In this document: in pieces, positions 24,126-52,258 of the stretch
Layout of the letters: each line of letters opens with the position of its first letter
How positions within the stretch are numbered: the stretch's first letter is position 1
Position numbers and translations under genes: made by a program
The notes under the pieces: model-generated
Seen by the model: the letters and a program-made list of their open reading frames with translations, nothing else
What the model was told of the DNA's origin: nothing
Databases searched by the model: none
Assembly: GCA_026874595.1 (NCBI GenBank)
Contig: CM049320.1
Span: 856,001-920,000, forward strand
Reading direction: 5' to 3'
Source: Sipunculus nudus
Lineage: Eukaryota; Annelida; Sipuncula; Golfingiida; Sipunculidae
Length of the DNA: 64,000 nucleotides

Positions 24126-25695
24126 TTTGAAAGACCACAAGGATAATTTTGAACAAAACCCCAAGTGCAGATTGATTAATCCAGCAAAATCTGAAATAGT
24201 TATCATTAGCAAAAAGCACTTGGAAAAAATTAATAGCCAACTGAGACTGAAAACCAAACTCAACCAGTGGCAAAATACCGCACAGGTAATATCTTGGTTC
24301 AAGAAATTGAAGCTGAAACAAAAATCTAAGTTCATAAAGTTTGATATTGTTGACTTTTACCCCTCGATCACAGAAGATCTTCTCATGAAAGCCCTCAAAT
24401 TTGCCAAAACCATGGTCTCCATTCCAGAGGATGTTATCAAAACCATCCTGCACAGCAGGAAAAGCTTACTGTTTAGCAACGGTAACACCTGGGTGAAAAA
24501 AGATCACACTAGTTTTGACGTCACCATGGGCAGTTTTGATGGCGCTGAAGTATGCGAAATTGTTGGTTTATACATCCTAGATATGTTGAAAAAGGAATTT
24601 GGTGTAAATGCTCTAGGCCTGTATCGTGATGACGGTTTAGGTTGTTTCCCCAACATGTCTGGACCCAAAGCAGACAGCACCCGTAAAAAAATGATCAAAC
24701 TCTTTTCCAATGTTGGGTTAAAGATAACCATTGAAACTAACCTGACCTGCACAGATTTCTTAGACGTAACATTTGACCTCCAAAATGACATCTTCTACCC
24801 TTACAGAAAACCGAACAATGACCCTCTCTATATCCACGCACAATCCAATCACCCCCCAGCTATCATTAGGCAGATACCTATGATGATCAGTAAACGTGTT
24901 TCTGACAACTCCTGCAATAAAGAGCTATTTATGAAAGCCAAACCCATGTATGATGAAGCTTTAGCGAAAAGCGGGTTCTCAGAAAGCTTAAAATATGTTG
25001 AACCTACAGTGAAAAGCAAGAGAAACAGGAAAAGGAAAATAATATGGTTTAATCCACCCTACAGCCGTCATGTAAAAACCAACATTGGCAGAAAATTCAT
25101 GAAACTAGTTGAAAAACACTTCCCTCAACATCACAGGTACCACAGGTTATTCAACAGGAACAATTTGAAAATTAGCTACAGCTGTCTACCCAACATGTCT
25201 AACCTGATCAGCAAACATAATATGAAGGTTCTAAATTCTGACAATGCTGTGAATGCACCCCAAAAACAATGTAACTGCCGTAAAAAAGACGAATGTCCTA
25301 TGAATGGTCAATGTCAGCTGAAATGCATTGTCTATAAAGCAACAGTTAGAACAGACAATGACGTGAAACACTACATAGGGTGTACTGAAGGTGATTTCAA
25401 GACAAGATATAATAACCACAAGCAATCCTTTCGGAACAGATCCCACGCTAAAAACACTGAACTGTCTAAACACATTTGGTCACTAAAAGACAACAATATC
25501 AATTACAAGCTCTCCTGGGAAATATCTGCCAAGGCAGCACCTTACTTCTGTGGGACTAGGAAGTGTGATCTCTGCTTGTCTGAAAAGCTACTTATAGCTA
25601 CGGCCCCCCCTGGATCATTGTTGAACTCAAGAGCTGAAATTCTCTCCAAGTGCCGCCATCAAAACAAATTCACCCTGAAATATTTTAAAACCTAG
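23980..25695 (+). CDS. Penelope-like element RT with C-terminal GIY-YIG endonuclease (5'-truncated)
   Basis: An uninterrupted 586-codon frame runs from 23935, but about the first 15 codons come from the fold-back arm, so I start the genuine sequence at 23980. Residues below count from 23935. The reverse transcriptase shows AYITLKDHKDNF and CRLINPAKSE (about 60-90), motif A KFIKFDIVDFYPSI (about 132-145), motif B MGSFDGAEVCEIVG and the active site YRDDG (about 228). A CNCRKKDEC...C...C metal-binding linker (about 443-463) leads into a GIY-YIG nuclease (IVYKATV, then KHYIGCTEGDFKTRYNNHK, about 464-497). These domains copy RNA and cleave DNA for retrotransposition. RT followed by C-terminal GIY-YIG is the canonical Penelope order, unlike elements with an N-terminal nuclease. 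The absence of stops suggests a recent insertion, though the N-terminus is missing. Confidence 0.93.
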   Translation, partial: EVYHHITKTYKKADRNICKNINTEAKEIAGSLNLADRIEVMAERNAYITLKDHKDNFEQNPKCRLINPAKSEIVIISKKHLEKINSQLRLKTKLNQWQNTAQVISWFKKLKLKQKSKFIKFDIVDFYPSITEDLLMKALKFAKTMVSIPEDVIKTILHSRKSLLFSNGNTWVKKDHTSFDVTMGSFDGAEVCEIVGLYILDMLKKEFGVNALGLYRDDGLGCFPNMSGPKADSTRKKMIKLFSNVGLKITIETNLTCTDFLDVTFDLQNDIFYPYRKPNNDPLYIHAQSNHPPAIIRQIPMMISKRVSDNSCNKELFMKAKPMYDEALAKSGFSESLKYVEPTVKSKRNRKRKIIWFNPPYSRHVKTNIGRKFMKLVEKHFPQHHRYHRLFNRNNLKISYSCLPNMSNLISKHNMKVLNSDNAVNAPQKQCNCRKKDECPMNGQCQLKCIVYKATVRTDNDVKHYIGCTEGDFKTRYNNHKQSFRNRSHAKNTELSKHIWSLKDNNINYKLSWEISAKAAPYFCGTRKCDLCLSEKLLIATAPPGSLLNSRAEILSKCRHQNKFTLKYFKT

Positions 25696-26350
25696 CATTC
25701 GTACTAATATTCAGCGTGCCCCCTTAACCCCCCCCCCCCAAACGAGGATCCGCTGGGCAGACTCATTTGTTCAGGTAGTTGTTCTCTCACTGCTGGCTCG
25801 TGGAGTCCATTGGATGACAGGAAAGTTCTACTTTATCCTGGTCTAATGGGCTTTACGACCTTCAGCTAGGAGACTTGCACCACTTGGTATGGGTATAGTA
25901 TATTTGCCTTTTATATTGTATATTTGCCTTGTATATTGTGTATTTTCACAGTATATGTGTATTTTTATCATATCATATGTATACTACTGATATGTTCACT
26001 GCTTCCAAGGCCCTATTAGAAATCATTTCAATATGCTGATTGAGCATCCTGGTTATATCTTTGTATTATATTTACTATTTACTACATTATATAACCTCTT
26101 TGCCCTGCCCTGTTATGTTCCAGTATCGCACGTGTACCCCGACCAATCCTATTGTGCACCCGAGAACAATAGGATCAGTGTCAGTCTTTCACATGCCCCC
26201 CCCCCCCCCACCCGAATCGCACAAAGCATAATCTCGTAATCTCGTAAAGTCTCGGCTTTTCAAACCACGACGTTAGCTTCATTCTAACCACATTCACCTG
26301 ATGATCGGGTCGCATCCCGTGAAACAGTCTGTTGTGAATTAACAGTGTTG
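25696..26350 (+). mobile_element. PLE 3' region
   Basis: Non-coding sequence following the PLE stop codon. It contains C runs near 25727 and 26190 and the hammerhead-like fold at 26292-26339. Penelope-like elements carry terminal pLTR regions, and this is probably the downstream one. The 3' boundary is not sharp and is set where the AT-rich stretch begins. Confidence 0.5.
26292..26339 (+). ncRNA. Hammerhead-ribozyme-like fold in the PLE 3' region
   Basis: The core strings of a type I hammerhead occur in order. Stem I is ATTCAC (26292-26297) with GTGAAT (26334-26339). CTGATGA follows at 26298-26304. Stem II is CGGG (26306-26309) with CCCG (26316-26319). GAA(A) is at 26321-26324. A short stem III of three pairs (ACA 26324-26326 with TGT 26330-26332) closes a triloop, and the predicted cleavage nucleotide is T26333. 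Hammerheads with a very short stem III are known from Penelope-like elements. The first stem II pair, normally G-C, is here T opposite T, which may weaken activity. Activity is not demonstrated. Confidence 0.5.
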
Positions 26351-27445
26351 TTTTTCTTCAGAGTTATATTTTTTTTAAATATTTTTTTTTAAATTTGCAA
26401 AGCAATAAATATATGAAAATAACATTCCAGAATTCACAATTTTAAATTGCACCTTTTTTTATCAATGCTTTGTTTCATATATTATCAAATTATGCCTACT
26501 GATGGGTTAAATTATATTTTGTTTAATTATTAAAAAGGAAATAATTTCTTAAAAATGCTACATCAGAACAACGTGGCATCTCTTGGATTACTTCTTTCAA
26601 ATAAGAGAATAAGGGACTGTTTTTTACAGCAGGGGTGTTCTGCCAGTGATGCATCACTAATAAGGTTAGCTAGGCAAGGCTGTAGTGACCAAGAGTGGGG
26701 TCTTGGATATACAAAATGCAAATACATTAGAGCATCTGAAAAACTTCAATAATTAGAATAATTTTTAAGCTTTTACTTTCAAATTTCAGAATTCAACAGA
26801 TTAAATCCACCTGTATCCCGGCTGTAAAAAATAAATTAAATATAGTCACGAGAAAGAAACGTGCCATGGTCAAATTTGGGCAAAATTTAAGTTACAAATT
26901 TAATATTTTTGCTAATTTTTTTAAAAATTTAGAATATTTTGATCTAATTTTGGGTATGCAATTAAAGTTTGATAAATTAAAGTCATATTACTGAAATAAG
27001 TCCCTAGCTTAAAAATTTTTTTTTGTATTAAGTGACCAAATATTTTTCCTGATTTTTTACAAAGTGCAATATGTTTGGGCTCATAACTTTTTAAAATTAT
27101 ATAATACAGACCTAATTTCTGGCATGTACATAGGAACTATATAGAGGAATATTTTTGGTATATATGAGGGAAAACGGATGAGTGGTTTTGATAATAGGCA
27201 GTCCTGAAGTGTGAAAATAGGTTTTTCAATAAAAAATTAAGGTTATTCCTTAATTTCTCAAAGGAACGAAGTCGCAAAGACCCAGTTTTCGGCTTGGTGA
27301 AAGATCTTGGGGACATCTAACATTATGCCGAATTATGGATTCCTAGGTCTTACGGTTTCAAAACGTGCCACATCTACGGACGGACGGACGACGGACAATG
27401 GACCATGACTATAGCTCAGATAACTTATAGTCAGCTGAGCTAAAA
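26351..27445 (+). mobile_element. Dispersed repeat ending in TCAGCTGAGC
   Basis: The last 200 bp (GGAACGAAGTC, ACGGACGGACG, CTATAGCTCAGATAACTTAT, AGTCAGCTGAGCTAAAA) match 48310-48535 closely. The upstream part matches 47230-48310 in several blocks. No coding potential. It ends where the interrupted 23268-29190 element resumes, so it is part of the material inserted there. Confidence 0.6.
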
Positions 27446-29190
27446 AAAACTACGTGGCTACATGGCAGACATAATGTCCAGATTTCTGATGAGTCTGACA
27501 TTTGATATCACACATCCTCCAATAAGAGACCAAACTTGTGACAATTGCTCCGAATAATGATACAGTAATGAATGTCCAAAAAAATTCAAAAGGCATGATC
27601 AGGTTGGAGAGCTGTCATATCAGATTTATGGACATGCAAATGTAAAAGTGCAAGTCCAATGTATTTTAATTATCACTTTGCTTTTCAGTGGGGTCAGCAG
27701 GGTAGGTAAACTGCAAAACAATGAAAGAAAAGAAATGCAGAAAGCATCACTAAGAGTCTTGTAATCAAAGAAAATCATCCTTAATCCAGGTACAGACCCA
27801 CACATAAGAACAAACACTTGCTGGTATATCTGATGATTTGTATAAAAATATTCAGATATCTAGGAAACTAAGTTTATTGATATGATTCCTTAAAATAAAC
27901 TGCAAAATGGTCCCATCATCTTATAAATATGCAGCTAAACCTTAATACTATACTCTCAGTCTTAATGCCTGGCCGAAGCATTCTAGCGACTGTGTTTGTG
28001 TAATGCACTAATCATGTACCTATCACTCAATGTGCTGATACAAAAGGGAGTCATATATCACAAGTGTCACTCACAATTACAGCCACACAGTGAGATGTAC
28101 CAGTTGGAGTGCAAGGTTATGTATAGAGATGATCAACAAAATAAGTTTTTATTGTGAACATCTTTGACCTTTGACCTTGGCCTTTTGTCCACATATCAAC
28201 TGGATTCTTTCTGGAGTGACGGGTAACTACTAACCAAACTGGAGTAATTACATGGCAACCAATGTGTGAATAACTTTGACCTGCAACCTTAAACCTCCTA
28301 ACCAGCTGACCCAAAAATCAATAAGTTATTTCTTCAAGCAAAAAGACCCATAAATGTGCAGTTTGAATCAAATTAAGTGATGCATAAATGAGGCATAAGT
28401 GAAAGACTGAAAGTTTGGTAAGAACAGTTCAGCTTAAAATATGTTCGCAAGGATTTGGAACAATTAAGTTTTGTGACCTTGACCTCTGACTTTTAGAACT
28501 CAACATCAATAGGATTCTTCTCCTATTGGTCGGTAAGCCCTATATGACAGATGGAAGGTATGGATTTAAAAGTTTGCCTAAAATGACTCCACGCAAAGAT
28601 TGGGTGGTGCGAACTTGACCTTTGACCTCAAAATCAACAGGTCTTTTCCCCTGTTGGCAGAGAAGCGATATGTCAGTGCTGAAAGGTTTGGAATGAAAAG
28701 TCTATCTTGAAATGAGTCCTCAACCTTTTCAAAGAAGTGGATCCTGTGACCTTGACCTTGTGACCTCAAAATCTATAGGATTCTTCTCCCACTTGGTAGG
28801 TTAGCCATATGTGAAAGATCAAAAGATTTGGATGAAAGGTTTGGCTTAAAATGCATTTTACAAAAAAGTGGGTCCTGTGACCTTGTGACCTCAAAATGAT
28901 TATGGTTCTCCCTCTGTAGGTAGGGGAGCTGTATTTGAAAGATGGAAGGTTTGAGATAAAACTTTTGGCTTTAAGAATTTATTCTGGGGGTGCAAACACA
29001 CCCCGTAACTCGTAGAATATAGGTCGCAGTGACCTAATTTAAGGTTTGCAAGGAGATCTTTTTAGAACCTCTAAAACTGCATAGGGTTCATGATCCTAGC
29101 ACTTACAGTTACGATTTGCGCCCTTCTAACGGCCGGACGGTCAGACAGAAGGACGCTGACTGAACGTCAGCTGAGCTCAACATGGTTCTT
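27446..29190 (+). mobile_element. Right half of the interrupted GCTCAGCTGA-family element
   Basis: Resumes colinearity with the copy at 43460-44957 from TGGCAGACATAATG onward, through CTCCAATAAGAGACCAAACTT and the TGACCTTTGACCT-rich tandem units. It ends in a GGGGTGCAAACACACCCC segment and the CAGCTGAGCT terminus. It contains two perfect DR1 motifs (28165-28177 and 28616-28628). Confidence 0.65.
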
Positions 29191-29552
29191 ACTTTATTGG
29201 TAGGCCATACATAAATCAAGTTTGAAACCAATATGTTAATCAAAACTGGAGTTATCATTCAGAAACATATATGTGGTCAGATGGTCCCTGTAACCTTGAC
29301 CTTTAACCTTGTGATCCAAAATCATTCAGGTTAATCTCCTATTTGCAGGTAACCTATATGTGCAAGGTGGAAGGTTTTAGATGAAAAGTTGACTTAGTCA
29401 GCTGAGCTAAAAAAAAACACTGTTGACTTAGCTGAGAAAAACGTAAAAAAAAAAAATAGAAAAAAAAATACAAATTGCGCCACCAGTTTTCAGGAACTGA
29501 CAAAACTATTCATGATCAATATTCAAGGCAATATTCATGACATTGAATGAAA
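29191..29552 (+). mobile_element. Further GCTCAGCTGA-family fragment
   Basis: Contains the GTTCTTACTTTATTGGT / AACTGGAGTTATCAT block and ends at AGTCAGCTGAGCTAAAA near 29413. A stretch containing TTTTCAGGAACTGA, shared with 41290 and 38655, follows. No genes. Confidence 0.55.
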
Positions 29553-30895
29553 TAGCTAGAAAACGGGAAGTCGACAAGCGAAGTGTATCTGCTGAAATTT
29601 AGAGTGGTACGGGTGAATTCAGGGATGGATTAGGTGGTATGTCACACCACTTCTGAATACACTCCACTTAAACTCTGAAGAATGGCAATAATTTAATTTA
29701 CAAAAAATGGGGAGGTAGGCGGCGCCTGGTGTCTGGTTTACCAGAAAACTCTCCAAGATGGATGTACATGCCAAATTTCGGACTAATACCTTGACTCACT
29801 CCTGTGATATAAGCAACTTTCACCCAAATCACATGCACAGATTGACGCCACAGGAAAATGATTGTAATTGCACCACCAGTCTTGAGAACAAGATGGATAA
29901 GTCCCAGATATATTGATACGCACAATTTCAGGCAAATACGGCAAATCACTCCTGAGAAAAAGGCATTCATTTATTCTACGAAAACGGGAAGGTAAGTGGC
30001 TCCACCTATCTGGCTTACCATAAAACCTTCCAAGATGGATGAACATGCCAAATTTCAGACCAATACCTTGGACCATACCAGAGACACGATCAATTTTCAC
30101 CCAAGACATGTACAGATGGACGCCACGGGAAAATGATTGCAGATGGCGCCACACCAGTCTTAAGTACAGGATGGATTATTTAAAGATCTATGGATATGCA
30201 CCATTTCAGGCCTATACGGCAAATCACGCCTGAGAAAAAGAGCATTTATTTATTTTACGAAAACTTGGTAGGTGGCACCACCTTCCTGGTTTACGAGAAA
30301 ACTCTCCAGGATGGATTGATATGCCAAATTTTAGACCCATACCTTGAACTACTCCTAAGATATGAGCAATTCCTCCTCCCCCCCCCCCCCCGCCCCCCCC
30401 CCCCCCCCGGCAAATATACGGACCCCAGGACACCATGTGAAAAGACTGCAGATTGTGCCACCAGAATTGTTTATGAGATGGTGGTGTCGAGGCTCTATGG
30501 ACATGCACAATTTCAACTAAATACATTGAAGAACCACCAAAGAAGAACAGATGGCATATTTCAACCGGATGCTACAAAAGCATTGTAGGTGACGCCACCA
30601 GTCTCAATTACCAGATGGAAAGATTCAAGATCTATTGACATGCAAACTTTCAGCTAAATTCATTGAACCACTCTTGAAATATTGGCTTTTAACTAAGACA
30701 CCCTGATTGGTAAAGGATTTTAGGTGGCGCAACCTATCTTCATAACACACATCTACATAGATAGGGAAACAAATATGCTTGCTTTTGGAAAAATCAGTTA
30801 AAGGGTCTCAGTTCTCTGGAAATGACTGCCACAGCAGCGGAACCCACACAAAAACATAGTATCCACAATACTCTTGTTTTGGAGGATACAATGAT
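29553..30895 (+). mobile_element. Helentron/pearl-like element, copy 1 (diverged)
   Basis: The head AACGGGAAGTCGACAAGCGA matches the head of the copy at 52259. The internal region repeats with a period of about 280 bp (GAAAATGATTG...CACCAGTCTT at about 29852 and again at 30129). The tail at 30859-30889 retains an imperfect terminal hairpin (GTATCC ... GGATAC). A C-rich tract sits at about 30378-30411. No protein-coding sequence, so non-autonomous. Confidence 0.6.
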
Positions 30896-31295
30896 AAAGA
30901 TACTGGAGGTTTTTTGTCAAATTTTTAATGATTCTGTCGGGTACTTACAAGTCTCATAGTAAGGAGGATAAAGGTCAAAGTAACCAATTTTCAGGTTCCC
31001 AAGAGTTTTTTATTCACCTCCATGGATATTCACTTAGAAGCTTCTAGGGTCAGCAGTTCTGAATTGTCCCTTGTTAATGGAGGGCCAGAAGCCCAGACCT
31101 CCGTTGACTTTCAGTTAGCGCAGCTAAAAACTTTACTGAGCCTGTATTGTAGTAATAGGACTGATTGATGATCAGTTGTCAGTTGTTTTTCTCAAACAAT
31201 CATATCAGATGATTTAACATCAGATTGCGGACATTCATCACCAAGCAGATTGAGGGTGTATAAAAAACAGTAAGAAATTCAACACATAAAGAGCA
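30896..31295. other. Repeat debris downstream of GAPDH
   Basis: Contains fragments of the dispersed family (a diverged TCAGTTAGCGCAGCT terminus at about 31113). No gene. Confidence 0.4.
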
Positions 31296-31301
31296 TTTAT
31301 T
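31296..31301 (-). promoter_or_regulatory. Candidate GAPDH polyadenylation signal
   Basis: AATAAA on the minus strand, 690 bp beyond the GAPDH stop codon. A nearer AATAAA lies at 31869-31874. The two cannot be told apart without transcript ends. Confidence 0.3.
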
Positions 31302-31868
31302 CAGAATTGTTACATCTGAACATTTGTTCTATAAGCACTCCGGTTTAGCAAGCACATGGGCAAATTCGAGTATGCACCTCCAAAGTTACACACACACACA
31401 AAGTTACTCCCTGTCCTTGATCACACAACAACTTGAGATACATGATGGAAACTTCACCAACCATCCCTTACTTACTAAGTACCATTGTCTGCATACTTGG
31501 GTCACTACCCTGTACTCTTAAATAAATCTTATCAAACAAATATATCAAACACCTTAACTTATACTTTAAACTCTCTCATTATCACAAGTCAAGAGAAGAA
31601 TCCTCTATATCAATAAATAGATACATCAAGAGATTTTAACAGGATCGATTTTGGTCTAGTCTGTAATTACTCATCGAACAGTGTCCCTTCCCTGTCATGG
31701 CGTATACAACACATCTTATCTTATAAGCTACAGGATGACCGAGATTTCAGTCCGAAGCATATTGATTACAGGAACCTTGTGCACCGGTTACATTATGCAC
31801 AGCTGAAAATGGTTAATATGCAAGTCTCTTATGCAGTTATTTATAATACACACTGTGGTACCCATTCT

Positions 31869-31874
31869 TTTATT
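31869..31874 (-). promoter_or_regulatory. Alternative GAPDH polyadenylation signal
   Basis: AATAAA on the minus strand about 115 bp after the GAPDH stop codon, which would give a short 3' UTR of ordinary length. It competes with the distal site at 31296-31301. Confidence 0.35.
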
Positions 31875-31989
31875 AGAATATTGTATACAGAGATTTTCCA
31901 GATAAGTTACAGGTAAGTTACAGGTGAGCTAGTGGGAGATAGAAGCTTGTGTATGTTGCGGGTACAAGAGTTATTCACTGGTAATGTGT

Positions 31990-49193
<17,204 letters not shown>

Positions 49194-49321
49194 GGTTGTT
49201 CAGTAGGTAGCCTGAAAAAAAAAATAAAAGCATGAACATAACATATGTTTGTTATGTAAGCTAGTCTGAAAAAAAGCATGAACATAACATAATATAAACC
49301 AATTTTTCTACATAGATTGTA

Positions 49322-49530
49322 GAAGTCCTCTCCACTGCTCAGATGGTTGAATTGCGGAGCTCTCCATGGCTCAGATAGTGGCCGTTGATGATCTGTAGGG
49401 GTTGAGGAAACGAGAGAACCCAGCGAAAACCACAGGCCTTGAAAAGGCATTTATAACCCCTCTCACAGCAACGCTGGGGATGAAACCTTGGTAGCCAGTG
49501 GAGAGCCCAGAGAGTTTAACCTGACTGTCC
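49322..49530 (-). mobile_element. tRNA-derived SINE, copy 2 (diverged)
   Basis: Shares GCTCTCCATGGCTCAGAT, GAGAACCCAGCGAAAACCAC and GCCAGTGGAGAGCCC with copy 1. The tRNA-like head on the right is eroded and its B box reads GGTTTCATCC on the minus strand. A short partial duplicate of the body (CTCTCCACTGCTCAGATGG) lies at its left end. Located in GAPDH intron 1. Confidence 0.6.
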
Positions 49531-50349
49531 AGGTGTTAATCACTAATAACATATGCTGCACAGTGACATACTCTTTTGACTCAAGTCTCAACAATTCCAT
49601 GCCCCACACCTTATCCAAGTTACTGATCAGGTGGCTGGATAATATTAACAAAAGTGGATAAACTAGATGTGTACATAAGGATGATTAAAAAGGTAAAGAA
49701 AGCCAGCTTCAAAGCTCACACAAGTTCTAACCATAGTGTTTCAATATTGAATGTTTTTCACAAAAAAATATTATACTGTCTGTTTTACAAGAAAGAGAAA
49801 AATGGTATTTGTTATTTTTAAACTTGTTTTGACAATAAAAATTTTCGGACCAAAACTGTCATCCTTCCAGGGTGTCTGTCCTTCACAAATCTCTCTGTGT
49901 CTGTCCTCTGTTTAACATCTTTACAAACACCTCACCAAATTCTGGCCATCAAAAGACAGTCTTTTCTAGACTATTTTGCTGGGGTTGCAGTTTTAGGTAA
50001 AGTCTATGCTGAGCTTGCTCTGAAAGTAGTGGCCATCAAGCAAGAGTTTTCTGTGTCTATAAACAAAATTATTTGAATAGAACTAATGCAAGATGCCCGT
50101 CAAGGAAGAGTTTAAAATTTTTTTATTGAATAAAGTAAAGTTTATACAGATTATGACTGGTATCAGCAGACCTTGGATTCATTCAAAATTTTCAATTCAA
50201 TTCAATTCCAAAACTTTTATGAAACTGCAGTTCAAATTCAAACAAAATTGCAAATATTTAAATAACAGACATTTCACTGGTTGGTAAAAAATTTGATCAA
50301 AGTTGTTCTATTCCTTTTTTTACCAAATACTAAACTTCTTAATACAAAT

Positions 50350-50527
50350 TTATTTATTTAACATGGATTGTACAAGTAGAACTTTATTAAACTAATTAAG
50401 GCACTCTCCATGGCTCAGATGTCTGTGAGGTTGGAAGAACCCAGAGAAAACCACCAACCTTACATGGGAAACTACAACCTACTCTCATGGCCACACCAGG
50501 GATCCAACCTGAGTCATGACACATTTT
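50350..50527 (-). mobile_element. tRNA-derived SINE, copy 3 (head truncated)
   Basis: Contains AACATGGATTGTACAAGTAG, AAGGCACTCTCCATGGCTCA and CCAGAGAAAACCACCAACC, colinear with copy 1. Its minus-strand 3' end continues into TAAATAAATAAAT, a simple A-rich tail. The tRNA head stops near GATCCAACCTGAGTC. Located in GAPDH intron 1. Confidence 0.6.
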
Positions 50528-52258
50528 TAGCCCGGATATTATTTTTATTGTCCAATGGCATGTCTTCAGTTTTCAAACACCTCTTACTAGGGCTCTCTCT
50601 GCAGAGGGAAAAGAGAGCGTAACGAGAGAGCACGGAAGCTACGGGTGACCATTTCGCATGTTTTGTGCTTTATGAGCATTGGTTAATAATGTATATACAT
50701 GGGATCTAGGGGTGCAATACTAGTCTTCCTGAATGATTACAATTGCAAATACATACCCCATCTTCTCCTGAAGAAAAAATAATAAAGGAAAATTACAAAA
50801 AGAAATGATTTCTTAACCCTTACAAAAGATTGTTCCAAATTAAAATAAAACAAGATACTGGGATTCAGAAAATATTGTGGGTTTAAAATTTCATGGTTTT
50901 GACCGGGAACACTATTCATTTGGTTTTGGTTATGCATTTTATCATAATTTATTTGTAAACACAGTAAAGGCTCAATGACTCTATAACTAAAATATTGTTG
51001 GACTTATCTGAAACGTGGGTGAAAATATTTTTTGATTGATTTCCCAGGGATAATTTCACTTGTGTCCACTGAATGAAGTCATGCATTACTAGGTTAATGA
51101 AAGCAAGCATTGGCATTTGTTCAGAAGAAACCAAGTTTATCTCAGTGGGACCAGTGCTTATCCTGAAGAGGCCACAGTTTTACTAGGCCCCAGATCAAAA
51201 TTGTGCTCAGCTAACCGTGACTCATCAGTCAGCCCGGGGACCAACAAGTTTAATTCTGCTGCACAGTTGAGCTCTTATTGTTTGGTTAGTAATAAACAGG
51301 AAACTGCTAAGGGGTAGGGTTGCCTTGTTTACAAGGTGCAGTTATCAGTTTGTTTCAAACATCACACAGTACTTGCACCAGAAACCATGCAGAGGCAGTC
51401 ACTCAGCTGTGAGTCAGCTGAGCAGGTCATTACTGACATTCAAGTAACAGTGCATGGCTTCACTCAACAAACTGTCAAGAAACCCATTCCCTACTGTCAT
51501 CTGTTATTTAATTAAAAATAATAACATTATTCTTAAAAAATCAATTAAATACAACCAGCAGTGCAAAATGACCTTTATCTACTTTATCTACCCAAGTTGA
51601 ACTAATTATCTTCCCTCACTAAATAAAATTTGTGCGTTTAATTGACCAATACCATTGAAAGCATGGACAGTGAAACCAGGCAATCAAGATGTAATAACTC
51701 AATGTACAGGGACGATACTTTTAAAAAGATATATAATAAACTTAATGATCGTCTGGTTTTTAATTTTATGAATAAATGTCCCCAATGAATTCCATGAAAA
51801 TTAAAACCCAACGAACAATTCTGAATCCACAGTATTTAAGATTAATACTGATATTTGTCTCGATGAAAGGCTGAGAATTTCAAAATATTTCCCAGGCTGA
51901 AATCTCTAATCAGTTATGAACCCATGCCAATACCGTTATTATTGATTAGTAAAATAAGTTACATATACATATATATATATATATATATATTAATATGTTC
52001 TTGTAGAAAAAGAAATGCTTAAGCATAATGCAGTCATGTGACATTAGGAAAATCTTTCTTAAATCAATTCATTGCCAATGAAACCTATCATCTCCCATTC
52101 CAATTCATGAAATTTTCTCTATGCAAATTCCAGTTCATTCAATTTTTTCTTCAATTTGATTTTTTTTTTTTCAATTTAGAATTTTCCTTTCAAATCAATT
52201 GACCCCAGGTCTAGGAGTAAGGTTCATCTAGATAATGGGAGTGATAACTGATAACATA
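50528..52258 (-). other. GAPDH intron 1, unique part
   Basis: No gene or named repeat recognised. A TA microsatellite lies at about 51968-51991. Confidence 0.5.

Noticed and set aside
24079-24791. Minus-strand frames of 95-124 codons across the PLE.
   Set aside because: They are antisense to the reverse transcriptase, whose plus-strand motifs are clear.
27487-27510. A second CTGATGAGTC string as another hammerhead.
   Set aside because: No GAAA box or matching stem I follows at the required spacing.
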